A stretch of 64,000 bases of DNA from Pseudoscleropodium purum (Eukaryota > Streptophyta > Bryopsida > Hypnales > Brachytheciaceae). The translations under genes were made by a program, and so were the position numbers. The notes beneath the pieces are model-generated. The model searched no databases, was not told the DNA's origin, and was given only the letters and a program-made list of their open reading frames with translations. The stretch is from the NCBI GenBank assembly GCA_963969395.1, contig OZ017803.1, positions 16,492,001 through 16,556,000 of the forward strand. The letters run 5' to 3'. Each line of letters begins with the position of its first letter. Position 1 is the first letter of the stretch. Shown here one piece after another: positions 51,506 through 63,606 of this stretch.

Positions 51506-51689
51506 TTAAAAACTAGACAAAAATTGAGAAGCATAGGCAAGAAAGAAGTTTGACACTACCAAAGAAGATAGAATTGGATACAATGGACATTAATTGTTAG
51601 AATCCCTCGGATATAGTATTGTAAGGTGGGGATAGATGCCAAATCATTTAATCCTTGCACATTTAATGAAATAAATTTCAAATTCATCA

Positions 51690-53950
51690 TTGAGTGTATG
51701 TTTTTGGAGACAGATTCTTTCTAGCATCTCCTTTGCTAAAGTTAGATACTCTTCTAAAGCCCCACATGTCAAGTAAGGACTTGGTAGGATGTGGGTCTTG
51801 CCTATCTAACAATGTCTCTTGTGATCCCAACCCTTTGACTCTAACCGTTGCTTGTAAATTGTATATTGAGGGAGCTGTCAACTAAAAGATGGGGCTATGC
51901 TCCTACATTGGGTGCCGATTTGCTGTGACGGAATATTTTGGTGTTGTCTTTATTCTTCCTAGTAAGATGTGACCTTGTTTTGAATTACGACAATCTTGAA
52001 ATGTTTATTAGGTGATGGTCTACCGTTCCATCCTCATTTGGATTGCTAGTAGAAACTAACTTTGGGGAAATTGGGGGGTTGTGACTCCTTTTGCAAGGTT
52101 GAAGGTGATAGGGGTTCTATTTGAGCGCTGAAAAACTTCTCTAATTTTTGGAAGTCAAGGAGGTCTTTTATGGCTTAGGCATCTTCTTGTGATTTCACTT
52201 CCGACTTCTCCAAAAAGAAAAAAAATCCTATTGCTTGGTGGGGATGTGATCTCTTGTTGTTGGCTGATCAATACTTCCAATTCACCTCCAAGTAGTGGGC
52301 TTGGCTATATTGGTAGTGTATTTTCTCTACTCGGAAAGCATTAGATCAAAGGATTGTAGCTATTTGGTTCCATCTCAAGAAGTTCTTGTGTAGATATATG
52401 CATGTTGACTTTGGATGTGTCCCTGCTTCTAATTTTTGATGATAGTTCCCTCTCTCTATTTGGAGCCACTTGAGCACGCCTTTCTACCATACGTTGTTCT
52501 CGCATCATGGCTAGACCGGCAATAATTTTCCCCCTCCCCATCAATGACTATGACTCCAGGGTGTCTAGGGGCATTGGTGTATATTGAATATCTATGAATT
52601 AGACAACATCTCCTAGGAGATTTTGTACTTTAGAGTCTTCCCTTGATGACAACTTGTAGTGATATGGAGATTGATCCCCTTTCATTATGAGTTCCCATTA
52701 TTGATTCACCTCTTAGATTCCTCAAAATTTGTAGGTGTAATGCAATCAAGGTTTCACTTGTTTGTGAACTTTGTCTCCATCATGTCTTGATTTGGATTCT
52801 TTTTCTTTCCACTCTTGTGTCCATCTTCTATAAGGGGTGATGTGTCCAACACGGTCTTTTGGCCCCAATTTTCTACATTTGTATTCTTTGCCAATTGTCT
52901 ACCTCTTGGACAAGCTGCTTAGAGGTGTAAGTATTAGAGGCATTGGTTGCGTCAAATCTTTGTTTCCTCGTTATTACCAAAACTTCCATAGAAGCCTTTG
53001 ACATACAAGTGAACTCCAATGACACAATTCGAGTCTTGCTTGTCGATAAAAAAACCTTCAATCAGGGATCACCATAAATCCCTCCTACTTAGTCCACTAC
53101 CACCACTTTTTGAATATACTCTACTATCTTCCAAGCATTGTCTATGAATTCTAGAGAGAGAAAACTAAGAAAGATTTATAGAAGCATGAATAAAGATGTT
53201 GGTTGCATGGGGTTAGACCCTAGGACCTATTATTGAAAAATAAGATGACCTAATCCAATTCCACAATGGTGATAGTTGCAAGACCTTCTACGCATTAGCA
53301 AATGAATTTACTTTAACATATGTATAACCATAGGCTGCATCTCTGGCCAAAAAGATGGGGCTACACATAAAATGTGTGTAAGGTTTAGGAATCAAATATC
53401 TACCTTGAGACTCGAAAATGTGTCTCTTGTCCAACTTGCAATTACCACATGTTGTTGGAGGTATTGTTATTGATGTTGTACAACAGAGCTATTGAGGGAC
53501 TCTTAAGGGACTACATGTCATTGGTAAAGCAACAACCTTGCGTGGTTGTAGAAAGTACCTAGTGGAAGCACTTTACTTGTCACTTTCTCTAGACAATTTG
53601 GGAAGCTAGTCCATAGGGTGGCAATCGTCCATCGGTCTTGTTATTTTTCTCTCCCCCTTGGCCATCCGGGTCCACACCTCAATTGTTTTCCTTATCCTAT
53701 ATTCTTGTTGTGTTACACTGGTTGGTGTTGTAGCATTGCACGATAGTCTCTACTAGTCATTTTAGGGTTTTGGAAACTGATGCCAAAACTATCAACCAGA
53801 TGGATGAGTTTGTGCAACCTACTTATCAATTGCAAGTATGTTCTTGAACGTAGCTATTAGAATATAATCCGCATAGTGCCCAACTCTTATGGTGTATCAA
53901 ATGTGATTTAAGTTGATTAGGTTAATGTTTTCACTTATGCCCTCGTTCCT
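51690..53950. pseudogene. Higher-GC block, possibly decayed coding sequence, unrecognised
   Basis: Less AT-rich than its surroundings, with several broken minus-strand frames (51687-51881, 52341-52544, 52873-53061) separated by stops. I recognise no domain. It may be an old gene or transposon fragment, but composition alone is weak support. No direction is certain. Confidence 0.25.
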
Positions 53951-55073
53951 CACCAGCAAGCCCCGCTTGGTCATGGCTTGAAGACATTCACTAACCAAAT
54001 TAACTTATACTCTACAACAAGCCATTGCACTACTACTGCATGGTAATGGACAAGGTATCTTTCAACAAAATTTTCAACATCACTTGAATTCACTTGTCTT
54101 CAGATAAGGTCATCACAAACATCTGAGTCAAAATCAAGTCAAGCACCTTGTCAACATTCTAAAAACAAATTGGAAAAATGGCAAAAGTAATATCCACGAA
54201 GTATTTCTCAGCAACATTTATTACGAAATGGCAGAGGATTGACAAAATGATCTAGGAATACAAAATGGTTGAAAAATTGAAAATTGTCTTGAATTCAAAT
54301 TTTGTACCATAAATAGAAAATAGACAATTCACCACACTAGCTTCGTGACCTACAAGCATGCATGTAGTGAACTTGCCAAAAATAAATATCTGTTTCAAGT
54401 TGTTGACTTCTTAGTATCATAACCTTTAGTAATACACGAGAAAAAAATAGCTACATGTAAAGAGATAAAATGGCATGTTCACTTTTTTACAAGATTGTAC
54501 AAGTGTACTATGTCCTACAAAGATACAAGATAGTAATACAAGTAATGAAAGCAATACTAATTGAAAATATACATGAATAAGATTATATATTGGAGGATTT
54601 TGACAACAGTGAGCCTTTGTAAGACATATATATATATAAATATAAAGAAGGCCAAAATTCCTTAAATGAAGTATTAGATAAGTATACAAGGTCCATATAG
54701 TTGTTGAAACTAATTATTGTAAATCTTCGAAGTGACCATGTTAAACCTAAATGTTAAGCCCAAATTCAGCATCCGACCTCAAATAGGAAAGTACAATGTC
54801 TAGGATTTGTAATTAGAAATAGGAAGAATATGACACTCACCAATGCATAAGAAGAAAAGGAACTACTAAAGTAGAGCAGGGTTACACAAATAACAACAAT
54901 CAAAATTGTAAGATAACACTCACACTATTAGAATGTTACTTTAACACAAAAACTGCAATACAAAGAAGCTACCATTTGCAAATAGAAAATATGATTCTAG
55001 GAAGTTAGAAAAGACAATTGGAATGCATGTGGCATTGTCAGCAAGAAGTGCAAACCAACAAAGAGCAAGGTAG
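53951..55073. other. AT-rich intergenic DNA
   Basis: No gene and no full repeat recognised; a short TATA run is at about 54630-54645. Confidence 0.45.
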
Positions 55074-55075
55074 TA

Positions 55076-55480
55076 AGTTAGAAGGATCTAAAAGCAAGCA
55101 TCTAAGGGTTGGTCCATCTTTTTCATATGGATGGGATTATTTTTAGTTCATTTTTTAAATATAAAAAAATAGATTCTAATTGTAATACATGTCGTTCTGT
55201 ATTTTTTGAAGCATTTTTGAATTACTTATAAATTTTCAAACAAGATGAATCATAGGTCCTTATTTATGACCGTATGTCTTCCATAAGCCATTCACTTGCA
55301 ATTTTTAGAAAGAAATGGGGAAAGCAAAGAGAATGATTGGCTCTTACAATAAATAATATTCTTTTTTATCAATTCATTTAGTGACTATAGAAGGTCCATC
55401 TAAAAACCACCTCAAGTCCATTTCAAGCAAGTCTATATGGGTGGTTCTAAATACCCGCTTGTTTTTAGAGCTTCCTACCT
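55076..55480. mobile_element. TA-flanked MITE family, complete copy f (405 bp)
   Basis: Left end AGTTAGAAGGATCTAAAAGC and right end read inward AGGTAGGAAGCTCTAAAAAC, between TA dinucleotides (55074-55075 and 55481-55482). This is the only copy in the window with both ends clear and no nested insertion. Body matches copy a at 14382. No coding sequence. Confidence 0.75.
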
Positions 55481-55482
55481 TA

Positions 55483-57746
55483 CACAAATGAGATGGAATC
55501 ACTTATTAAGTAAGCACATTGCATACTACACTAAATAGTGAAATTAGGTTGCCTTACCCAAAAAAATTACGTTATGATTTACTATTTGTCCACATGGTGG
55601 TGTATGCCACTCTCTAAATCCAAGAATTAGTGCATGACCTAGTATACCAAGCCATGCAACACACATGATTCTGACATTGTTGCATCCTTCTACAATAACT
55701 ATACATTTTTATATAGTGAAGAATAATGAAGAATTAATGTGGGACAACCTAATTTTACTATTTAGTATATTTTCCTTACATTTTTGCAAACTTTTATTAT
55801 TATACATAAGATTCAAAGTGCCTTGAGTAATGATAAGGCATTCAATTATTCATTCAAGGCAATTTCAATAAGTGTTTCTGTTAGCTTTAGATGTTTGAGA
55901 GTTGCAAAAGTCATCACTTCCTTTAGGCGAAATAATTAATATCACTATTGCCAGTAGAAGACCTTGATTGCACTCTTCAACCTATGATGCACCTTTGCAT
56001 GCATAATAGTAGGGAATTTTGCCATTGTGTAGTGCTAATACATGGTGGTTACCTTTACATAAGATCAAGATTTGAATGTCCAAACTAATTTGATTCTACC
56101 AGCAACAAATTCTTCAAATGAAAACCATAGGATAAGAGATGGAAAACCTAGGAAGACGGGAAACTTACATTTTTTGCTACCACCAAACCCTAAACCACTC
56201 AATAATGCACAAGTAGAGGCAAAGAACATAAAAGGCAAAACTTGTCTTGAGAATTAATGATAAGTTTTGATGAAGTCTAGTAGATATTTTAGATCATACC
56301 TTTGTTTTGATATAAATCTTGAAATGAAAACATCAACTTCCTTTCAAGATTTCTTATAGTACAGTTTTGGGTAGGTGCTTAGAAACGAGAATGTTTTTTA
56401 ATATGGTATATGTGAGCTACATTTGTAATATATAGCATCCTACAAATTAGGCAACCCTTCAACAATTAATCATAGCCTTTAGTTGCCACAAGTGTAGACT
56501 TACCAATGTGTAATGTGCCATTTGTGTACATCTCTCTTCCAAGCACTTCCATGTAAACAATATTTCTCATTCCAAGTAAAAGATTTAAACATTAGAGGAT
56601 TTTTCAAACCAAAAGAAGACTACAAGTTTCCAAATTGTGGAGAACTCAAAAACAACTTAGGAACCCTAACACATCAATAATTTGACATAGCTGAGACCTT
56701 ACCATGTTAGATTATATTAAATAATTAATTCATTTTAAATAGTATTTTTTAATTAAAATTTATATTTTTAAAATTTTTAATATTCTAGATAGCAATGCAT
56801 TTTTTTTACAGTTTTAAGAACAACCTTGAAACAATCTTCTAAAGGCCTAAAAAAACATCTATTGGTTTGCATTTCTTACTTGAGGGTCTGTTTTTTTAGC
56901 TTCAATCATTTGGGTTTGTGCTTTTGGGATTGCATGCAACCACTTAAAAAATAGCCATGCTATTATGGAGACTATTGAAAAAGGAATTGTGGATGGAATC
57001 ATACTGCAATCAATTAAGATAATTGCCCACTAATTTGCTACTATGAGAACCTTGTATTTAGGTGACAAACTTTAGATGACATTTAATGTAACAACTTGTG
57101 TTTTTCTATCAACAATAACATTTGCCATAACATTTGCCATAACATTTAATTCTTAAAAAAATTGTTTAATAAAATTAAATAATTAATAGAAGAAAACTAA
57201 ATAGTTTAGGGCTCTAAGATGGAATTGAAAAACACTAATCTCAACGAAGAGGTTGTTCTAGACTTCTAGTAAGCAAGCAAAACCATGTAGAACCTCTTCT
57301 TTTGAAACATTGTAAAAATTAAGTTGAAAATAAATCCTATAATGATTTTCGAAATTATCCTTTGTCTAAAAATGATTTTTTTGTTGGAAAAAATGCTCTA
57401 AGTTAAGATTGAAATAGCATTTAAATAACCATTTTGCATTGTAAATAGAATTGAGTGCACTTATAGGGCCGCTTCACACATAGACCAAAAGTCGAGAGTC
57501 GGTTGGCCTCCACCAATCAGATTTCAAAAAACCCCGACTTTGGCCTCTTGACCCTTCACACAAGGTGGCATAATCCAAAGTCCGTCGCCCTCCAAACTAC
57601 CTACATGACAGCTAAGCTCCTATGTGGTGATGGTCGAGAGTTTGTCAAATTTACCATTTATTACCTATTTCTTTGGACTCTTGCCCAAAGTTTGGCTATG
57701 AATTCCCACGGCCTCTCAACTTGGTCGGCCCATGTGTGAAGCACCC
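55483..57746. other. AT-rich intergenic DNA with a CACTA-end remnant
   Basis: No gene. TACTATGAGAACCTTG at 57039 resembles the left end of the CACTA-type MITEs (followed by TTTAGGTGACA), but no right end was found, so it is probably truncated. A 20-bp direct repeat, ATAACATTTGCC, is at 57117-57142. Confidence 0.4.
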
Positions 57747-57887
57747 CTTAGCATCCTAGAAATTTTGAGATTTGGAACCCTTTTTAAAAATAAAATAGTT
57801 TTATAATATTGAAAAGTGGAATCTTAGAGGCATTTTCAAAGAGTACTAGTGGGTACTTAATTGTTGAGTGTGAGGTCAACATTTTGT

Positions 57888-58697
57888 CACTAATAGAAAA
57901 AAAGTGACCACCATAACAAAATATTTACATAAAAGTATTGATGTTGTTTGTATCCTTGGGCGTGTTGTCTTGGATAGTACTTAACAAAAAAAATGTTGTT
58001 CATTTTGTTATGTTGGTCAATTCAAAAAAGTAAAATAATAATTCATTTAGAAATTTTCTCAATAAATAACCACCATGTGGCAAGTCATAAACCAACCCTA
58101 TAGAAAATGCCACATAGACAAATTGCCACACAAATAGGAGCATTAAATTCACTTTTAAATTTTAATTATTAAAAAGAACACACATTTTCTTTACTTGGTT
58201 TTAAAAGAGAGGTGACTACAATGATAAATCAAAGGAAAAGACAAGCTATTTATACAAATGGTGTGATAGAAGGTAGAACAAACCATATGGGATATGTGAA
58301 TTAAGACTATGAGTGGTTCACATATCCCATATAGTTTGTTCTATCTTCTACCACACTATTTATAAAAACAACTTGTCTTTTCTCTTCTATCACTAAGGCT
58401 TAAAAAGCTTGTCATCTTTATTTTAACTAAAGATTATTTTAATATAGAATTCCATCTATGGTAATTAAATTTTTTTTAAATAATGAAAACTTAATTGACA
58501 CTTTGGGAATTCAAAACAAACTAAAAAATGTTAACTTTTATATTGATTTAGATGTTGTACTATCTAAGTCAACAAAAATTTAGTGACCATTTTGTTAACT
58601 TGTACCAAGTCAATAAAAAAGTGTTAAATGGTCGATACAATATCTCAATCAATAGAAAATTGTTAAAAATTGACTTAGATACTATTTTCTAGTAGTG
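57888..58697 (+). mobile_element. Non-autonomous CACTA-type element, 810 bp, TGT target duplication
   Basis: Starts CACTAATAGAAAAAAAGTG and ends TATTTTCTAGTAGTG (read inward CACTACTAGAAAATA). Target TGT is duplicated at 57885-57887 and 58698-58700. Subterminal GTGACCACC has an inverted counterpart (TGGTCACT at 58600-level motifs: TAGTGACCA). CACTA ends plus a three-base duplication mark the CACTA (EnSpm) superfamily. No open frame of note, so it must be moved by an enzyme encoded elsewhere. Confidence 0.85.
58231..58387. repeat. Long hairpin inside the CACTA-type element
   Basis: Arms of ~70 bp (58231-58300 and 58317-58387) are inverted copies with fewer than ten differences, loop 16 bp. The inner part CATATGGGATATGTGAA pairs almost fully. 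It may be a nested MITE; no clear target duplication was found. Confidence 0.8.
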
Positions 58698-58770
58698 TGT
58701 GGGCACTAAACATGGGCCTAAGACCATGTGTGGACTTATGTTCCACCTCAAAAAGCTTCATCTTTTTTAA

Positions 58771-60325
58771 TCCCTCACCGCCCAAGGGGACGAAAAGTGT
58801 CCTCACAAAGTTTCAAGTTAAATTCAAAGTGTTGTAACTTTTGCATCCGACGTTCAAATTCAATGAAACTTGTTGGAAAAGTCTCTCTCTCAGTCTCTTT
58901 TAGTCACTTTCTCTTAGTCACTCTCTCTCAGTCACTCTCTCTCAGTCACTCTCTTAGTTAGTCTCTCTCAGTCACTTTCTCTTAGTCACTCTCTCTCAGT
59001 CACTCTCTTAGTTAGTCTCTCTCAGTCAGTCTCTCTCAGTCTCTTAGTCTCTCTCTGAGTCTTTCTCTGAGTCTCTCTTTAAGTCTCTCTCAGTCACTCT
59101 CTCTCAATCTCTTTCAATCATTCTCTCTCAGTCAGTCTCTCTCAGTCAGTCTCTTTCAATTTCTTAGTCTCTCTCTGAGTCTCTCTCTCAATCTCTCAAT
59201 CATTCTCTCTCAGTCAGTCTCTTTCAGTTTCTTAGTCTCTCTCTGAGTCTCTCTCTAAGTCAGTCTCTCTCAGTCAGTCTCTCTCAGTCAGTTTCTTTGA
59301 GTCAGTCTCTATCAGTCAGTCTCTCTGAGTCAGTCTCTCTGAGTCAGTCTCTTTCAGTCAGTCTCTGTCAGTCAGTCTCTCTGAGTCAGTCTCTTTTAGT
59401 CAGTCTCTTTTAGTCAATCTCTTTTAGTCAGTCTCTTTTAGTTAGTCTCTTTCAGTCAGTCTCTCTAAGTCAGTCTCTCTCAGTCAGTCTCTCTCTCTCT
59501 CTTTCTCACACACACATGTGGTAAAATTTTTAGATCAATACAAGCTTGAAGTTCACAGATTCAATTTTAGTCCACCAAACTGTATTTGATGGCTGAAACT
59601 TTGGGTGGTTGTATCTCCTTCATCTAATGTTTGTTTTCAATAAAATTTGTTGGGTTATGTTTCCTTTGAAGTCTAGTTATTGTGGTAAAATTTTCATTTA
59701 CATCTAAGTTGTTTTGAATGTTTGGGAGCAATTCGAAGTTCAAAATCTCGACATTTTTGGATTATAGTGAACTTTGGTGGCTTGTTTCTTCTCCAGACAA
59801 TGTCCATTTCCAATAAAGTTTTTTGAGAAAGTTGTGCATACTAGTCTAGTTTGTGTGGCTAAAATTTCGAATCAATCCAAGAAGTTATGAGGGACTGAGA
59901 AGCATTTTAGTAGGAGGTTCAGCCTTAGATGAGTTTTCTGCAACTTTTCTTGCCTATTTTTTGACATTTGCAAGCCATTTTGCAAACACATTGAGTCAAT
60001 TTATTGATATTTTTTTTCTTCAATTTGTTTGTATGCTGGTTTTGAATCACTTTATAGTTTCAAGTTTTTTCATTTGAGTAAGTTTAGAAATCGAATTTCA
60101 CCTCCAAGTGTGTTGCTAGGAAAATTTCAGCATCTTTTTTCAACACTATAACATTATAATCTTTAAATCTATATGGTCAAATGACTCCAAATTTGATTCA
60201 CATCATCTACATGTTCACTACAAGATTGTCCAGTTATGATCTTTATAACTTAGTGGCACTTACATCTACATCGCTTCAAAAGCACCGATGTTTTGGAATC
60301 CAAAACAACCTTGGGCGATGAGGGA
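58771..60325. mobile_element. TTAA-flanked element E9 (1,555 bp)
   Basis: Ends TCCCTCACCGCCCAAGG and, read inward from the right, TCCCTCATCGCCCAAGG: 16 of 17 bases identical. Intact TTAA on both sides (58767-58770, 60326-60329). It carries a ~630-bp CTCT/CAGT array near its left end and no transposase frame. The empty site is at about 44620-44630, where the paralogue has TTCAATTGAACAAC. End sequence differs from the CCCCTAAA group, so this is a second TTAA subfamily. Confidence 0.85.
58881..59516. repeat. CTCTCTCAGTCAGT microsatellite-like array
   Basis: About 630 bp built from CTCT, CAGT and GAGT tetramers, mostly in 8- and 12-base units such as CAGTCAGTCTCT, ending in a CACACACA run. Copies vary (AGTCACTCTCT, TTTTAGTCAGT), so slippage has been followed by mutation. 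Confidence 0.92.
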
Positions 60326-60381
60326 TTAATCAAACAACATTCAAGAAGATACAAAAAATAAGAATGATCAATGTTGATTAA

Positions 60382-61626
60382 CCCCTAAATGCCCAAATTG
60401 CATTTTTTGGTAGCATAGAAATTTTGGGTAGCTCACTACAAATGGATTTTTTATTTATTTCCTTCGAAATTTTAACACAATATGTGCCCAAGCAATAGCT
60501 TTAAGGCCCAATAATTTTCATAACTTTTGACTACATGGTTAAAAAGTTATTGTATGATATGTACTTTTCATTGCTCAAAGGGCAACTTGGGCAGCAAAAA
60601 AATTTCTTTAAAAATCATTTTTTTAAGAAATTAAAATTTGAAATTGGTTCTACATATTTATATATATACTTGGAAAGATTTGAATCATTCTATTTTGATC
60701 AATGAGTCAAAAGTTATGAGGAAATTTAGTTTGTAGGAGTTTGCAGGTTGTTATTGAATCTCTACTCTAAGACAAACTTTGAAGTCCTTTATTTAACTCA
60801 ATTTTCAATATTTTGGAAAAAAATAAAAACATAAGGTGAAGATTGCATATTACACCATTACAACCATTGAAATTGGCATTTTTCAATTCCATAAATAAAT
60901 TGTTAACAATTTAGTATTTTGAACCATTCTCTACTCTTTTCTACTTACTATTTTTTTCCTATATGTTGTATGATTCCAAATGATCTGAAATTTTTCAAGC
61001 ACATAGCCAACTTGACTTGAAAAATGAATCCAAAGAATTGCAACCATTTTGGACATTTTTTCTTATAAATGTGACCTTTTGAAGTGCCCAAATTTTTGAA
61101 TTGTCATTTCAATTGTCTTTTGATTGACAATTGCATGAACAGAGGGGAAAGTACTCTTTGGAATTGTTTTATTGGTCCTAGATAGCAATTAAAAGCCAAA
61201 TTGACCATTTTATAATATTACAATGTGCAACAAGAAGATCATTTTGGGATAGAGGGAGTATTGTTTGAAGAAGTTGCTTAAATTGCTTGAAAAACAATAC
61301 TTTCCATAACTTTCTCATCTTTAGTCTAAATGGAATGAATCAAAACTTTTTCTACGACAAATTTTTTATTTATGAAAAACAAAATTTTTCAATTTTTATT
61401 TTGACATTTTGTGATTCTTTATATGCTACTTGGCATTTTCTATTTTGAGTTTAGAATAGCATAACTTTTGCTCACGGGCACTGATTGAAATAAAATTATA
61501 TCCCTAGAAAACTCATGTATTTTTCTATTTTCAAATAAAATTTGAAAGATAACAACAAAAATTGAGGTCACATGAGCCTATTAAAAATTCGTTTTGTCTC
61601 CTAAGATGATTTTGGGACTTTAGAGA
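60382..61626 (+). mobile_element. TTAA-flanked element E7 (1,245 bp)
   Basis: Left end CCCCTAAATGCCC after TTAA (60378-60381); right end GGGACTTTAGAGA before TTAA (61627-61630). The first ~650 bp match E5, E6, E8 and reversed E3 (AGCTCACTACAAATGG, TTTTGACTACATGGTTAAAA). The 61110-61260 part also resembles 44690-44840. No transposase frame. Confidence 0.7.
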
Positions 61627-61819
61627 TTAAAAAAAACTAAAATCTTCTTTTAATTGCTTATATGATCCAACACAAATTAAGACAATTTAATAATTGAAAC
61701 CATGATTAAATACTTAGGGAAATTTTAGGTGAAGTTATAGCATCTTTGACTAAGCCCACCAAAGTGATTGACACAAAACAAAATGGATGAATAACAACCT
61801 TTACAGAAGAGTTGCTTAA

Positions 61820-62726
61820 TCCCTAGAGGTCTAAATACTATTTTTGGCAATACAATGATTTGGGGCAACTTGCTATGAATGGAATTTTTCTTTGAAATTT
61901 TCACACAAGTACTCAAGCAATAGATTTAAGGTGCAAAAATTGTAATAACCTTTGAATAGATGTTTAAAATTTCATTGCAATGTACGTAATTTTCATTCCT
62001 TGCAAGTAGCCCAAGTAGCTCAAAATTTTTTATTTTTTTCAAAAATAAAATTTAAAATTGGTTATCTCAATTTATATATATGTGGAAAGCTTTGAATCAA
62101 TCTATTTTCATTAATGAGATGAAGTTATGGGGAGTTTTAGTTTGCAAATAGTTATAGAATCTCTACACTAATATAAACCTTGAAGTCCTTTATTCAACTC
62201 AATTTTCAATATTTTTGAAGAAAATAAAAGAAATGGATGTAGATTGTTTATTACAATATTACAACCATTGGGACTGGCATTTAAAAAAAATTTAAACTAA
62301 ATTCTTAACAATTTAGTATTTTAAATCATATTCTAGTTTTTTGTACTTATTATTTTTCAAGCATGAATATGAAATAATTTTTGTTTGAAATTTTTTCTAT
62401 GTATTTCTAATTTATTTTTTAAATATATTATGGAGATTATTAATTTATACAATCTACACAATTTTAATTAAAATGTTTGAAAGATGAAATCTAACCATTT
62501 GGGAAGAGTTGAAAATACTTCTTTTTGAAATTCAAGTGACTTGATCTTACAATTGGTAAGGTTTCTTATTTTGAAATTTTAGGAGAGTATATATTCTGAA
62601 AACTTAAATAAAAAATACTATGGTTGAATTTGTAAATGAATAAATATAGATGAAATTTTAGCTTTGCTTCGGATATAAGTATTTTGAAGCATTTTTGGAC
62701 CTAAAAACATCAAATAACTTTGGAGG
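61820..62726 (+). mobile_element. TTAA-flanked element E8 (907 bp)
   Basis: Left end TCCCTAGAGGTCTAAATAC after TTAA (61816-61819); right end AACTTTGGAGG before TTAA (62727-62730). Body matches E7 (TTGGGGCAACTTGCTA, GAAATTTTCACACAA, ATGTGGAAAGCTTTGAATCA). The ends are more diverged than in E3 or E9. Confidence 0.6.
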
Positions 62727-62730
62727 TTAA

Positions 62731-63606
62731 GTCAACTTTTAATATTTTTTTATTATAGAAAGACCCTCAAACCACTCTTAAAGACCTTAGGTAAGGATAT
62801 TTTACTTTATTAACTTAATGACAGAATTGTGTCCAACATATATTCTAAATAAAATGAATTGGGATTGGGATACAAGTTAAGATTCATATAGAGAATGCTA
62901 TTAATAGTCCCTTGAAATTGAAGTTTGAATGAACATGCACTTTGAAGGATAAATGTTGACTTATCATAAAGTATCATTGGAAAATTTTCATTACATTTTC
63001 AAATAATTGCATTCTATGACACAATCATCGTCTTCTATGGGATGCCCCAACAATCCAAGATCATCCATTGAAGTCTTTAATCATTCATCTAATTTCTCAA
63101 TTTTTTAGTAGAGATTTAAGAGTGAGAATGGCATTCTTCCATGTCATTTTTTCATTTTTTTACATATTTCTCATTTGATATTAATCAAGTGCAAGATGAA
63201 GATGTCTATATATATTATTTTTAATAATACATTTGAGTTTAAGAGTTTGCTATTAAAAAGAACAATTGACAAATTTGGACTCATAACTTGAAGAGAATTG
63301 GAGAAACATTGCCCTCCAAAAAAATTTGAAATTTCTATACATTTGTTGTTAATGTGCAAAGAAAGTTAGGGATTTTTTTTTCATTTATTTAGGACAATGC
63401 AAAACCAACAATGCTAGTGTGTGAGTATGGAAATGTAAGTATATGAGCCTTGAGTCTAAATGAAAGTAGATATCCTACTACCATTGAAGGTGTTTAGAAC
63501 ATAAACACCTATATTGTGTTACAGTATAATCATAAAAGGTGTCTATAGTATAAACACCTATAACATAGGTATCTAGACTCTTAGGCTTATGGATTCATGA
63601 TTTTAG
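62731..63606. other. AT-rich intergenic DNA
   Basis: No gene recognised. TAAACACCTATA-like motifs repeat at 63500-63570. Confidence 0.45.

Larger units (their letters stand above)
57747..60380 (+). repeat. Host repeat split by two nested transposon insertions
   Basis: The repeat seen whole at 44405-44665 is here in three pieces: 57747-57887, 58698-58766 (plus target bases) and 60326-60380. A CACTA-type element and a TTAA element fill the gaps. Removing each with one copy of its target duplication restores the order seen in the paralogue. Confidence 0.75.
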
